Part shown: positions 51,264-59,137 of the stretch, in pieces
Layout: every line of letters begins with the position of its first letter
How positions within the stretch are numbered: the stretch's first letter is position 1
NCBI GenBank assembly: GCA_035536185.1
Contig: DATLOM010000056.1
Coordinates: 1 to 64,000, forward strand
Source of the DNA: GCA-2861595 sp035536185
GTDB lineage: Bacteria; Actinomycetota; Acidimicrobiia; Acidimicrobiales; GCA-2861595
Reading direction: 5' to 3'
DNA: 64,000 nucleotides
Made by a program: the position numbers and the translations under genes
The notes under the pieces: model-generated
What the model was told of the DNA's origin: nothing
Seen by the model: the letters and a program-made list of their open reading frames with translations, nothing else
Databases searched by the model: none

Positions 51264-52460
51264 CTACATGCACGCCGCGATGCCGCTAGCGACCTGTTCG
51301 GCTAGCAGCGGCGGCACCGAGTTACCCATCTGGGCCTGAACGGAGGCCCTGCGCCCGACGAGCTCGAAGTCATCCGGGAACGTGAAGAGCCGCCGAAGCT
51401 CGGGAACGCGAAGTCGCCGGTTGTCCCAATGGAAGGGTCCGACGTTCGGGCCCGGCTGGGCCTGGATCGTCGGTGACGGCTTGTTCGGGTCGAGCTTCAG
51501 AAGGAAGGACCAGTAGCGGGACCGCCACTCGAAGATCGGCTCCGGGTGTCCTCGTACCTCGGTGAAGTAGAGGTAGTTCTCGCCCGGCGGGATCTTGGGC
51601 AGGAGGTGCCCCCATCGCCCGCGCACGACCTCCTCGGGTTCTGGCGTGGTGATCAGGTCATGCAGGGCCTCGCCGCTCGTCATGTGCGGGAGCCCTCCTC
51701 CTTCGCCCGATCGCCGCCGTTCCCAACTTCCGTGGTGGGTGGGCGGGGGGAGCTCAGGGAGCTTGTCGCCCCTGCGGCACCCGACGATGAAGAGGCGAGG
51801 TCGTGCTTGCGGCACGCCGTAGTCGGCCGCGTTCAGGACCTTCCAGTGGAACCTGTAGCCGGCGGCTTCGATCTCGCTGAGCAGGCGCGTGAAGGCGGGT
51901 CGGCTCGCCTTGTTGTCGAAGGTGAGGGCGTAGACGTTCTCGAGGATGAAGTAGCGCGGCCGCGCTTCAGCCAGCACCCGCGTGTACGCCTGCAGAAGGC
52001 TCGCGGCCGGGTCGCCGCCGTTCCGCTTCCAGCCGAGCCAGAACCCGGACTTCGAGAAGGCGACGCAGGGCGGACCGCCGATCAGCAGCTCCGGCCGGTT
52101 ACGAAGGGTGAGGCCACCAGCGCGCAGGATGTCCCTGGTCGTCGCGCCCTGCCCGGAGCCGGCGGCCAGCGGATAGAGGTCGGCCCGGACCACGCCTCCG
52201 AGGTTCGGGAAGAACCGCGCCGCGTTCTTCTCCATCGTGTCGGCCGCGTCTTCGTCCCACTCGACGGCGGCGACGGTGGAAAAGCCTGCGGCCTCGACTC
52301 CAAGATCGAGGCCGCCGGCCCCCGAAAACAGAGAGACGACCGAGCCGATGGGCACGACACCAGTGTCGTCGGCAGGGGAACGGTGGACGCGGACCCCCGG
52401 CCAACCGAACAAGCTCGACTGGACCCCGGCCTCTCGCCGCTCGCCGTGAACGGATCGCAT
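51264..52460 (-). CDS. DNA (cytosine-5) methyltransferase
   Basis: This 398-residue enzyme has the C5 motifs in order: SLFSGAGGLDLG (I), the catalytic loop GGPPCVAFSKSG (IV), ENVYAL (VI), YGVPQARPRLFIVG (VIII), and a C-terminal GNSVPPLLAEQ (X). It methylates the host site to protect it from the adjacent nuclease. ATG 52460 is used; GTG 52547 and internal GTGs are alternatives. Its start codon overlaps the divergent vsr start at CATG. Confidence 0.93.
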   Translation of the reverse strand: MRSVHGERREAGVQSSLFGWPGVRVHRSPADDTGVVPIGSVVSLFSGAGGLDLGVEAAGFSTVAAVEWDEDAADTMEKNAARFFPNLGGVVRADLYPLAAGSGQGATTRDILRAGGLTLRNRPELLIGGPPCVAFSKSGFWLGWKRNGGDPAASLLQAYTRVLAEARPRYFILENVYALTFDNKASRPAFTRLLSEIEAAGYRFHWKVLNAADYGVPQARPRLFIVGCRRGDKLPELPPPTHHGSWERRRSGEGGGLPHMTSGEALHDLITTPEPEEVVRGRWGHLLPKIPPGENYLYFTEVRGHPEPIFEWRSRYWSFLLKLDPNKPSPTIQAQPGPNVGPFHWDNRRLRVPELRRLFTFPDDFELVGRRASVQAQMGNSVPPLLAEQVASGIAACM

Positions 52461-53184
52461 GGCGCAAGTAGACCCAACAGGTGTGACAACTTCCCGGCCG
52501 CATGAGCCCCCCGGTGCGGGCGACGGGGCGCAGCCCGCCCGATTCACGACCGTGAACCTGGGCCGAGGGCTCCGGGTGCCCTACCCCGAACCCGTAAATG
52601 CCGCGGCCACGAAGATCGGTCAGGCCAACCGCCGGACGAACACGAAGCCCGAGGTGATGATCCGGTCCGCCCTTCACCAGCGAGGGCTTCGCTTCCGCAA
52701 GGACCACCTGGTCCGTGCCGGAGGCGTCCGGGTGAAGCCGGACCTCGTCTTCACCCGCTGGAAGGTTGCCGTGTTCGTCGACGGGTGCTTCTGGCATCGA
52801 TGCGCCGAGCACGCGAACACGCCCAAGCGCAACCCCGAGTACTGGTTGCCGAAGCTCCACGCGAACCTCGACCGGGACCGTCTCGTGAACGCCAGTCTCG
52901 CCAGCGAGGGGTGGACCGTCCTCAGGGTTTGGGAGCACGAGGATGTCGATGCAGCAGCCGGTCGGATCGCTTCCGTAATCGACGACCGGCGAGCCGAGAC
53001 CTCTCCCGCTTTGGATCTCGACGCGGCCGACTCTCCGCCGGAAGACCGACGGCTAGGTGAGCAGGAGGATCAGGATGATGATGAGGATGAGGGTTCCCAC
53101 TCCGATGTACACGAGGGCGCTCCTTCTTCTAGGCGGCTGTTAGGGACAGTCCCCGTTCCCGGGGGCCGGCAAACCACCCTCTGA
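52459..53184 (+). CDS. vsr: Very short patch repair (Vsr) endonuclease with atypical tail
   Basis: The Vsr core lies at about residues 50-185: RRTNTKPEVMIRSALHQRGLRFR, KPDLVFTRWKVAVFVDGCFWHRC, then NPEYWLPKLHANLDRDR. Vsr nicks T:G mismatches made by deamination of 5-methylcytosine, so it pairs with the methyltransferase. The true start may lie downstream of ATG 52459. After about residue 190 the frame continues for 50 acidic residues antisense to a mini-membrane gene, which looks like lost original sequence past the cassette edge. Confidence 0.88.
   Translation: MAQVDPTGVTTSRPHEPPGAGDGAQPARFTTVNLGRGLRVPYPEPVNAAATKIGQANRRTNTKPEVMIRSALHQRGLRFRKDHLVRAGGVRVKPDLVFTRWKVAVFVDGCFWHRCAEHANTPKRNPEYWLPKLHANLDRDRLVNASLASEGWTVLRVWEHEDVDAAAGRIASVIDDRRAETSPALDLDAADSPPEDRRLGEQEDQDDDEDEGSHSDVHEGAPSSRRLLGTVPVPGGRQTTL
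53053..53112 (-). CDS. 19-residue hydrophobic miniprotein
   Basis: GTG 53112 opens a frame VYIGVGTLILIIILILLLT and stop: essentially one membrane helix. AAGGAG lies seven bases before the GTG, an ideal ribosome site, which argues it is real. It is antisense to the acidic tail of the vsr frame. Similar tiny hydrophobic proteins are annotated in actinobacteria by recollection. The function is unknown. Confidence 0.55.
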   Translation of the reverse strand: MYIGVGTLILIIILILLLT

Positions 53185-53223
53185 CCCGTTTCGACCACTC
53201 TGCGGGAGGGAAAGGTCCCATAC

Positions 53224-53439
53224 ATGATCGCTTTCTTCGTGCTGCTCGTCGTTCTCATGGTGCTCGTGGTGGCGGCCGGAACCTGGAGCGCCGGCCCCCG
53301 CCGGCGGGTTCGGTACGACCGTGACGTCGTGGTCGATCGCAGCCCCGATGTGGTGGAGGAGGTCGTGTACGACGACGGGTACCGCCAGCCGGAGACCACG
53401 ACCCGCCGGGTCGTCAGGCGCCGGCGCACCTTCCGCTAG
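53224..53439 (+). CDS. Small membrane protein with basic/acidic tail
   Basis: This 71-residue protein has one N-terminal membrane helix (residues 2-19) followed by a charged tail with VVVDRSPDVVEEVVYDDGY and a basic Arg-rich end (VVRRRRTFR). AAAGG precedes the ATG at eight bases. No domain is recognised. It ends head-on to egtD with no gap. GGGAC-A-GTCCC at 53143-53153 upstream is a small palindrome of unknown use. Confidence 0.75.
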   Translation: MIAFFVLLVVLMVLVVAAGTWSAGPRRRVRYDRDVVVDRSPDVVEEVVYDDGYRQPETTTRRVVRRRRTFR

Positions 53440-53446
53440 CTAGCGG
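53433..53446. terminator. 14-bp perfect palindrome spanning two convergent stop codons
   Basis: CCGCTAGCTAGCGG is fully self-complementary. It contains the stop of the small membrane gene (53437-53439) and of egtD (53440-53442), with outer CTTCC/GGAAG flanks. It may act as a bidirectional terminator. Confidence 0.5.
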
Positions 53447-54420
53447 GCTGCAGGAAGGGACAGGGAGACGGCGTAGTCGCCGGCCTGGTCCGTCCACCAT
53501 CTCGCCAGATCCAGACCGGCGGCGGCCAGTTCCGCCTGCACGACCGGGCGCCGGAACTTGCTGCTGATCTCGGTTCGGATCGACTCGCCGGCGTCGAGTT
53601 CGAGCACCATCCCGAGCGCGGCGATGTCGACCACTTGTGGGGACAGCGCCCGGAGCCGGATGTCCATCCACTCCTTGTCCTCGTCGAAGCGAGCCTCGTG
53701 GGCGAACTGCTCCACGTCGAAGTCGGCGCCCAGCTCCCGGTTGAGAACCTCGAGGACGTTGCTGTTGAAGGCCGCGGTCACGCCGGCCGCGTCGTCGTAG
53801 GCCGCCTCGAGACGGGCCGGGTCCTTGACCAGATCGGTGCCCAGGAGCAGCGCGTCGCCCGGCGCCATTCCTCCCGCCAGTTCTCCGAGCAACCACTTCC
53901 TCTCCACCGGGCCCAGGTTGCCGATGGTGCCCCCCAGGAACGCCACCAGGCGCCGGCCTCCGGGCGGAAGGTGCTGCAGGTGACGCTCGAAGTCCCCGAC
54001 GACTCCGTTGATCTCCGCCTGGGGGTACTCCACGGCCAGGGCGGCGGCCGCAGTACGGATGGTCGGTTCGCTCACGTCGAACAGGACGATGCGCTTCAGG
54101 CTGCCGACGAAGGACATGGCGTCGAGGAGGACCCGGGTCTTCTCGGAGGTCCCGGAGCCGACCTCGACGAGGGTGTCCGCTCCCGTGAGGCGGACGATCT
54201 CATCGGCCTCCCGTGCGAGGATCTCCCGTTCCCGCCGGGTGGGGTAGTACTCGGGCAGCCGGGTGATCTCTTCGAACAGTGCGCAGCCCCGTTCGTCGTA
54301 GAACCACTTCGGCGGCAACTCCCGAGGGCGCGACCCCAGCCCGGCCCGCACGTCGCTCCGGAGGGCGGCCGCCAGGTCCTCGGCCGTGAGGTGGACCTCG
54401 ATGTGCGGAGATGTAGTCAC
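53440..54420 (-). CDS. egtD: L-histidine N-alpha-methyltransferase
   Basis: This 326-residue SAM enzyme makes hercynine, the first ergothioneine intermediate. PPKWFYDERGCALFEEI and LPEYYPTRREREIL are diagnostic of EgtD, with VEVGSGTSEKTRVLL as the SAM site and FLGGTIGNL following. GTG 54420 overlaps the egtC stop codon (GTGA). It is the last gene of the egt block. Confidence 0.97.
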   Translation of the reverse strand: MTTSPHIEVHLTAEDLAAALRSDVRAGLGSRPRELPPKWFYDERGCALFEEITRLPEYYPTRREREILAREADEIVRLTGADTLVEVGSGTSEKTRVLLDAMSFVGSLKRIVLFDVSEPTIRTAAAALAVEYPQAEINGVVGDFERHLQHLPPGGRRLVAFLGGTIGNLGPVERKWLLGELAGGMAPGDALLLGTDLVKDPARLEAAYDDAAGVTAAFNSNVLEVLNRELGADFDVEQFAHEARFDEDKEWMDIRLRALSPQVVDIAALGMVLELDAGESIRTEISSKFRRPVVQAELAAAGLDLARWWTDQAGDYAVSLSLPAAR

Positions 54421-55157
54421 CGTGGGCTCGAGTCAACCTGACCGGCAACGGCGGAGATCACCGCGCCGTCCGGGATGGCCTTCCAGTCTGTCCCGTCGTC
54501 GAACGGCTCGGAGGCCACGAACACCGAATCCGGAGTTGTGCGCACGACCATGGAATCACCGCACGCGGTGGCCCAGATGGAGCTGCCGTCGGTGAGCACG
54601 AGGTTCAGGGTCCCGCCGGCCTTGGCCGACACCGTGGCCACAACGGTGGACAGCGCCTCGGCCGGCCGGGCTCCGGCATCGAGCTCGTCCAGCGTTAGGG
54701 CGAACAGCAGCTCGCTGTCGCTCGACCCCTCGATGGCAGCCTCCCGGCGCTCCGAGAGAAGGCGGCGCAGGCGGGCCCCCGCACCGTCCCTGAACCCCGT
54801 CACGGCGCCGTTGTGCGCGAACAACCAGGGGCCGGCGGTGAACGGCGGTGTGCCGCTCTCTTCCGTAGGCAGGGGCGGAGTGGCGCTGCGCACGGCAGCG
54901 AGAACGGCGGTGGAGGACACGAGCCCGGCCAGGCTGGCGAAGGAACGGTCGGCCCACATCGGGAGCGTGGACCGGTAGCGCGCCGGCTCGGGCCGCCGGC
55001 GGTGGTCGTACCAGCCCACGCCGAACCCGTCGGCGTTGACCACGCCGCTCACCTGAGACCGCGGCGCCCAGCACTGGCGCAGCAAAGAGTGCGGCGGGGT
55101 GACGAGCAGCTCCTCCAGCGTCACGGTAGGACCGAGATAGGCGAGCAGCCGGCACAT
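54417..55157 (-). CDS. egtC: Gamma-glutamyl-hercynylcysteine sulfoxide hydrolase
   Basis: This 246-residue class-II amidotransferase-like enzyme removes glutamate during ergothioneine synthesis. ATG 55157 puts Cys second (MCRLLAYLGP), as required because the Ntn nucleophile is the N-terminal Cys; an in-frame TTG one codon earlier would misplace it. NADGFGVGWYD, HNGAVTGF and SDSELLFAL are typical. It follows egtB after 57 bases. Confidence 0.96.
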   Translation of the reverse strand: MCRLLAYLGPTVTLEELLVTPPHSLLRQCWAPRSQVSGVVNADGFGVGWYDHRRRPEPARYRSTLPMWADRSFASLAGLVSSTAVLAAVRSATPPLPTEESGTPPFTAGPWLFAHNGAVTGFRDGAGARLRRLLSERREAAIEGSSDSELLFALTLDELDAGARPAEALSTVVATVSAKAGGTLNLVLTDGSSIWATACGDSMVVRTTPDSVFVASEPFDDGTDWKAIPDGAVISAVAGQVDSSPR

Positions 55158-55214
55158 CAAATGGCCCGATGCGTCGACCGCCGAGGTTCGCCGACCGGCT
55201 TGCCGCTCACAGCA

Positions 55215-56531
55215 TCAAGCGTCGCGCGCGCAGCGGAAGCCGCTGAAGATCTGGCGGCGGATGGGGTGGTCCCAGTTCCGGAAGGTGCAGCGGGCGGACA
55301 GCGGCGAGGTGGCCCAGCACCCTCCACGCAGGACCTTGTAACCACTGTCGAAGAAGACCTCGGAGTACTCCCGGTAGGGGAAGGAGCTGAAGCCGGGGTA
55401 GGCGGTGAAGACCGACGAGGTCCACTCCCAGACATCGCCCACCATCTGCAGGCATCCTCTGCCACTTGCTCCCTGGGGATAGGCACCCGCCGGCGCGGGA
55501 CCATCGTGGCGCTGCCCGAGGTTGGCCAGGGCCTCGGTGGGCTCGGCGTCCCCCCACGGGAACCGCCGCTTCGTGCCATCGCTGCCGATCGACGCCGCCA
55601 CCTCCCATTCGGCTTCGGAGGGAAGGCGCGCGCCGCGCCATCGGGCATAGGCGTCGGCCTCGTACCAGCAGACGTGCTGGACCGGCTCGTCCGGCTTCAC
55701 GTCTCGGCGCCGGCCGAAGCGAAGGACGCTCCAACTCCCGCCGCCCTCCCGAAGCCAGAACTGCGGATGCACCAGCCCGGCCTCCTGGCGCCATGACCAT
55801 CCCTCGGGGGCCCACCACCGGCGCTGGTCGTAACCGCCGGCCGCGATGAACTCGCTGTAGGCGCCGCACGTCACGGGCGTCGTGTCGATCCAGAACGGTG
55901 ACAGGTCGACATCGTGGGCCGGCCTTTCGTTGTCGTAGGCCCAGGGGTCGAGGTCGGTGCCGACCACGTACGTGCCAGCGGGCACGAACACCTCCGTCTC
56001 GCCGCCCTCACGACGATGCCCAGCCGGCGCCGGCTTCACCCCATCCAAGGGCCGGGCCAGCTCGCCCATCAGTTGGCGGGTGGCCAGCATCGTCTCGTCG
56101 TGCTGGTGCTCGTGCTGGGCGACCAGGCCGTACACGAACCCATCTCGCAACAGCGGCCGCTCCCCGTCCAGATCGATCCGGTCCAGCGTCTCGAGGGCAC
56201 GCTGCCGCACCTCGGCGACGTAGGTACGGGCCTCACGTGGCCCCAGCAGGGGCAGTGCCGGCCGGCTCGCCCGCGGGTGGCGGAACGCGTCGTAGAGGTC
56301 GTCTATCGCGGGCCGCACTCCTTGGTGGCCGACGGCCCTGAGCAGCCACTGGTCCTCGTAGTTCCCGACATGGGCCAGGTCCCACACCAGCGGCGCCATG
56401 AGCGGCGAGTGCTGGCGGCGCTGGTCGTCCTCATCGACGGCATCGAGGATGAGAAGCGACCGCTGGCGGGCTGCCTCCAGCTCTGCGGCCAGGGCCGACT
56501 TGATCGGCTCGCGCAGCTGGATGGTGCTCAC
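55215..56531 (-). CDS. egtB: Hercynine oxygenase (sulfoxide synthase EgtB)
   Basis: This 438-residue non-haem iron enzyme couples hercynine and gamma-glutamylcysteine. The N-terminal DinB-like domain carries the iron histidines, one in DLAHVGNYEDQW and two in AQHEHQHDETML. The C-terminal FGE-sulfatase domain has MVGDVWEWTSS and VLRGGCWAT. GTG 56531 overlaps the sdhD stop codon. egtA (gamma-glutamylcysteine ligase) is not in the window. Confidence 0.96.
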   Translation of the reverse strand: MSTIQLREPIKSALAAELEAARQRSLLILDAVDEDDQRRQHSPLMAPLVWDLAHVGNYEDQWLLRAVGHQGVRPAIDDLYDAFRHPRASRPALPLLGPREARTYVAEVRQRALETLDRIDLDGERPLLRDGFVYGLVAQHEHQHDETMLATRQLMGELARPLDGVKPAPAGHRREGGETEVFVPAGTYVVGTDLDPWAYDNERPAHDVDLSPFWIDTTPVTCGAYSEFIAAGGYDQRRWWAPEGWSWRQEAGLVHPQFWLREGGGSWSVLRFGRRRDVKPDEPVQHVCWYEADAYARWRGARLPSEAEWEVAASIGSDGTKRRFPWGDAEPTEALANLGQRHDGPAPAGAYPQGASGRGCLQMVGDVWEWTSSVFTAYPGFSSFPYREYSEVFFDSGYKVLRGGCWATSPLSARCTFRNWDHPIRRQIFSGFRCARDA

Positions 56532-56932
56532 GGGGCGGAGAAGCTCACGATGGTGAAGGTGCCGTAGGCGAACAGGCCCAGGGACAACGAGTAGAGGACG
56601 ATCTTGGTGGCTCGCCGGCGGGCCGGCGTGTGCACGTAGTCGTCGATTATCCAGCGGAGCCCGTTGAGCCCGTGCGAAAGGGCCAGGGCCAGCAGGGCCC
56701 AGTCGAAGATCCGCCACAGGGGGTTCGACCAGCGCCGTCCCACGAAGGCGGCGTCGGTGTCGACCACGTCGTTGACGATGTGGGTGATGGCGAAGTGGGT
56801 GAGGGCGAGGAACAGGAGCACCAGGCCGCTCAGCCGCATGAACACCCAGGACCAGGCTTCGTAGCCCTGGCGGGGCCGGCGCTCGAGGCGCCGGCCGCCG
56901 CGCGGGCCGGGCTCGAGGACACGGACCGCCAT
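56528..56932 (-). CDS. sdhD: Succinate dehydrogenase membrane anchor subunit D
   Basis: This 134-residue protein has three membrane helices. SGLVLLFLALTHFAITHI and LLALALSHGLNGLRWIIDDYV are the anchor-family segments, with His residues that can bind haem b. It overlaps sdhC (TGATG) and egtB (GTGA). The catalytic sdhA and sdhB genes are not in the window, so the complex is split between loci. Confidence 0.9.
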   Translation of the reverse strand: MAVRVLEPGPRGGRRLERRPRQGYEAWSWVFMRLSGLVLLFLALTHFAITHIVNDVVDTDAAFVGRRWSNPLWRIFDWALLALALSHGLNGLRWIIDDYVHTPARRRATKIVLYSLSLGLFAYGTFTIVSFSAP

Positions 56933-57312
56933 CAGAGGAGCCGGCCCTCGACGAAGGGCTTCATGATGATCCAGCCGCCGGCGGCGGTGAGGAGAGCGGT
57001 CGAGGCCACCACCCCCGAGAGGACCCGCTTCTCGTTGCGGATGCTGCCGGGAAAGAAGTCGATCATCACGATGCGCAAGCCATTGAGCGAGTGGAACACG
57101 AGGGCCCCCAGGAGCCCCACCTCGAAGAGACGGAGCAGGACGTTGCCGTAGAGCTCGTGGACCTCGTCGTAGAGGCGGGGGCGGGACACCAGCGACACGT
57201 CCACGATGTGCAGGAGCAGGAAGAAGAAGACGAGGAACCCCGTTATCCGGTGAGCGACGAAGGCCCACTGCCCGGAACGGCCCCGGTAGACGGTGCCAGG
57301 GCTGCGGCTCAC
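56932..57312 (-). CDS. sdhC: Succinate dehydrogenase cytochrome b556 subunit C
   Basis: This 126-residue, three-helix anchor has WAFVAHRITGFLVFFFLLLHIVDV and HSLNGLRIVMIDF, both diagnostic of SdhC. Conserved His residues are the haem b ligands and Ser/Arg near the first helix form the quinone site. GTG 57312 overlaps the stop of the mini-membrane gene upstream (GTGA), making that the more likely start than the longer in-frame reading. Confidence 0.92.
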   Translation of the reverse strand: MSRSPGTVYRGRSGQWAFVAHRITGFLVFFFLLLHIVDVSLVSRPRLYDEVHELYGNVLLRLFEVGLLGALVFHSLNGLRIVMIDFFPGSIRNEKRVLSGVVASTALLTAAGGWIIMKPFVEGRLL

Positions 57313-57449
57313 CGCTTCGGCCCTGAGCCGCGGCCCCTGAACCAGCGGCCGGCCCACACGGTGGACGAGAGGACGTAGAGGGCGAAGCCGGTCACGAGCA
57401 TGGTGACGCCACCAAGGGCGATGGCGAAGAGCGTCTGCGCCAGCGTCAT
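57309..57449 (-). CDS. 46-residue membrane miniprotein heading the sdhCD-egtBCD operon
   Basis: This frame starts MTLAQTLFAIALGGVTMLVT, then GFALYVLSSTVWAGRWFRG and a short basic tail: one or two membrane passes. Its stop overlaps the sdhC GTG. TAGCGT ends seven bases before its ATG, and AGAGG lies between. No family is recognised. It may be a small SDH subunit or assembly factor. Confidence 0.6.
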   Translation of the reverse strand: MTLAQTLFAIALGGVTMLVTGFALYVLSSTVWAGRWFRGRGSGPKR

Positions 57450-57456
57450 CCTCTCG

Positions 57457-57462
57457 ACGCTA
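57457..57462 (-). promoter_or_regulatory. -10 hexamer TAGCGT for the sdh-egt operon
   Basis: TAGCGT on the minus strand ends seven bases before ATG 57449; the same hexamer serves the ABC gene at 60927. Confidence 0.5.
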
Positions 57463-57467
57463 TCGAG

Positions 57468-58331
57468 TCACCGCGACGTTCCGGGAACACTCCGGCTCGA
57501 TGGCGCCCGCCCAGCCCGGCGCAGGACGCGGTCGGCGACGAGGGAGACGACACCGAAGGCGCCGGCCGCCACCAGCACGATGGTGCCTCCGGGCGGAAGC
57601 CCCCACTGGCGGGCCACTCCGAGGCCGGTGACGCTGGCCGCCACGCCCATCCCCATGGCCAGTCCGACGGTGGCCCGGAAGGAGCGGCCGAGGACCTGCG
57701 CGCTGGCCACCGGCAGCACCATCAGGGCGGCCACCAGGAGGATCCCGACCACCCGCATGGCGGCCACGATGGTCACGGCCACCACGACGGCCAACGCCGC
57801 GTTGAGGCCGTCCACCGGCAGGCCGGCCACCCGGGCCGACTCCTCGTCGAGCACCACGGCGAACAGCGCTCGGCCGATCAGGGCCATGGTGGCCAGCACG
57901 GCCAGACCGAGGGCGACGACGGTCCAGGTGTCCACGACCGACACGGTGAGGATCGACCCGAACAGGTACGACAGCACGGTGGCGTCGAAGCGGTTGGACG
58001 CGCCGGCCAGGACGACGCCGCCGGCGATGCCGCCGTAGAAGAACAGGGCCAAGGCGAGGTCCCCGGAGATCCGGCCCCGGCCGCGTAGGCGCTCGATGGC
58101 CAGTGCCCCCACCACGGCGACGGCCAGGGCCGTGGCCACCGGCCACACATCCAGCAACAGGCCCGCGGCCACACCCGCAAAAGCCAGATGACCGATGCCA
58201 TCGCCCATGAGGGACAGGCGCTTCTGGACGAGGAACGCACCCACCAGCGGCGCCGAGGCACCCATGGCGATACCGCTCACCAGGGCCAGTTGCATGTACT
58301 CCCGGTCGAAGGGATAGGGCAGGGGCAGCAT
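57468..58331 (-). CDS. znuB: Zinc ABC transporter permease
   Basis: This 287-residue ABC-3 family permease has about eight to nine helices. GDGIGHLAFAGVAAGL (the helix contacting the ATPase) and RVVGILLVAALMVLPVASA are family blocks. ATG 58331 overlaps the znuC stop (TGATG). It imports zinc with ZnuC and a binding protein; a znuA gene is not present in the window, so the binding protein is encoded elsewhere. Confidence 0.93.
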   Translation of the reverse strand: MLPLPYPFDREYMQLALVSGIAMGASAPLVGAFLVQKRLSLMGDGIGHLAFAGVAAGLLLDVWPVATALAVAVVGALAIERLRGRGRISGDLALALFFYGGIAGGVVLAGASNRFDATVLSYLFGSILTVSVVDTWTVVALGLAVLATMALIGRALFAVVLDEESARVAGLPVDGLNAALAVVVAVTIVAAMRVVGILLVAALMVLPVASAQVLGRSFRATVGLAMGMGVAASVTGLGVARQWGLPPGGTIVLVAAGAFGVVSLVADRVLRRAGRAPSSRSVPGTSR

Positions 58332-59074
58332 CAGTGGCGGTGGTCGGTGGGGATCACGAGACCCTCGAGCCACAGGGGCAGGTCCTCCCGGTGCACGCCC
58401 AGGCTGACTCCCGTGGCGGCCAGCTCCGCCGGCGGCCCGTCGAAGTACACGGCGCCGTGGCGCAGGACCACGACACGGTCCAGGTCCTCGGCCACCGCGC
58501 CCAGCTCGTGGGACACCAGCAATACGGCCGACTGGTGCTCCTCGACCAGGTGGGTCAGGGAGTCGCGGAACCGGTGCTGGGACTCGGCGTCGATGCCCGC
58601 CACCGGCTCGTCCAGCACGAGCAGGTCGGGCTGGCCGGCCAGGGCCTTGGCGATGAACGCCCGCTGCTGCTGGCCCCCGGAGAGCTCGCTGACCCGCTTG
58701 CCCCGCAGGTCAAGCAGGGCCACCGACTCCATGGCGTGCTCTATCTCCTCACGGTCGCCGGCCCGGAACCGCCGCCTCCAACCGGTACGAGCGAGCCTGC
58801 CGGCGGCGACGACCTCCTCCACCGTGGCCGGCAGGTCACGCGCCAGTGCAGGGCGCTGCGGCACGTAGCCCAGCCGCCAACGGTCGCGCAGGCCGCGCGG
58901 CGACTCCCCGAAGAGACGAACGGCGCCGGCGGTGGGCTCGAGAAGGCCGAGCAGGCAGCGGAGAAGGGTCGACTTGCCTGAGCCGTTGGGGCCCACGAGG
59001 GCGACGAACTCACCGGGCCCGACAACCAGGTCGACCCGGTCGACCACTGCCTCCTGCCCGAAGGCGAAGGACAC
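58331..59074 (-). CDS. znuC: Zinc ABC transporter ATPase
   Basis: This ATPase of at least 247 residues has Walker A GPNGSGKST, signature LSGGQQQR, and Walker B LLVLDEP. The coordinates use GTG 59074, but this cuts off the usual first strand: the in-frame sequence from ATT 59101 reads IPPVLEAEAVSFAFG, and GGAGG lies eight bases before that ATT, while no ribosome site precedes the GTG. Real initiation may be at the ATT. Expression is probably zinc-repressed through the box at 59138. Confidence 0.93.
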   Translation of the reverse strand: MSFAFGQEAVVDRVDLVVGPGEFVALVGPNGSGKSTLLRCLLGLLEPTAGAVRLFGESPRGLRDRWRLGYVPQRPALARDLPATVEEVVAAGRLARTGWRRRFRAGDREEIEHAMESVALLDLRGKRVSELSGGQQQRAFIAKALAGQPDLLVLDEPVAGIDAESQHRFRDSLTHLVEEHQSAVLLVSHELGAVAEDLDRVVVLRHGAVYFDGPPAELAATGVSLGVHREDLPLWLEGLVIPTDHRH

Positions 59075-59129
59075 GGCTTCAGCTTCGAGAACGGGCGGAA
59101 TGGCGGGTGCCTCCGGAGGATTGCTGACG

Positions 59130-59135
59130 AGGATA
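59130..59135 (-). promoter_or_regulatory. -10 hexamer TATCCT for znuCB
   Basis: TATCCT on the minus strand lies directly downstream of the Zur-like palindrome and about 16 bases before GGAGG, giving a short leader. Confidence 0.5.
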
Positions 59136-59137
59136 TA

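Noticed and set aside
49917..53184. Integrated island with tRNA-Lys attachment duplication
   Set aside because: No integrase gene, and I saw no repeat of the tRNA 3' end; the cassette lies on the 5' side of the tRNA.
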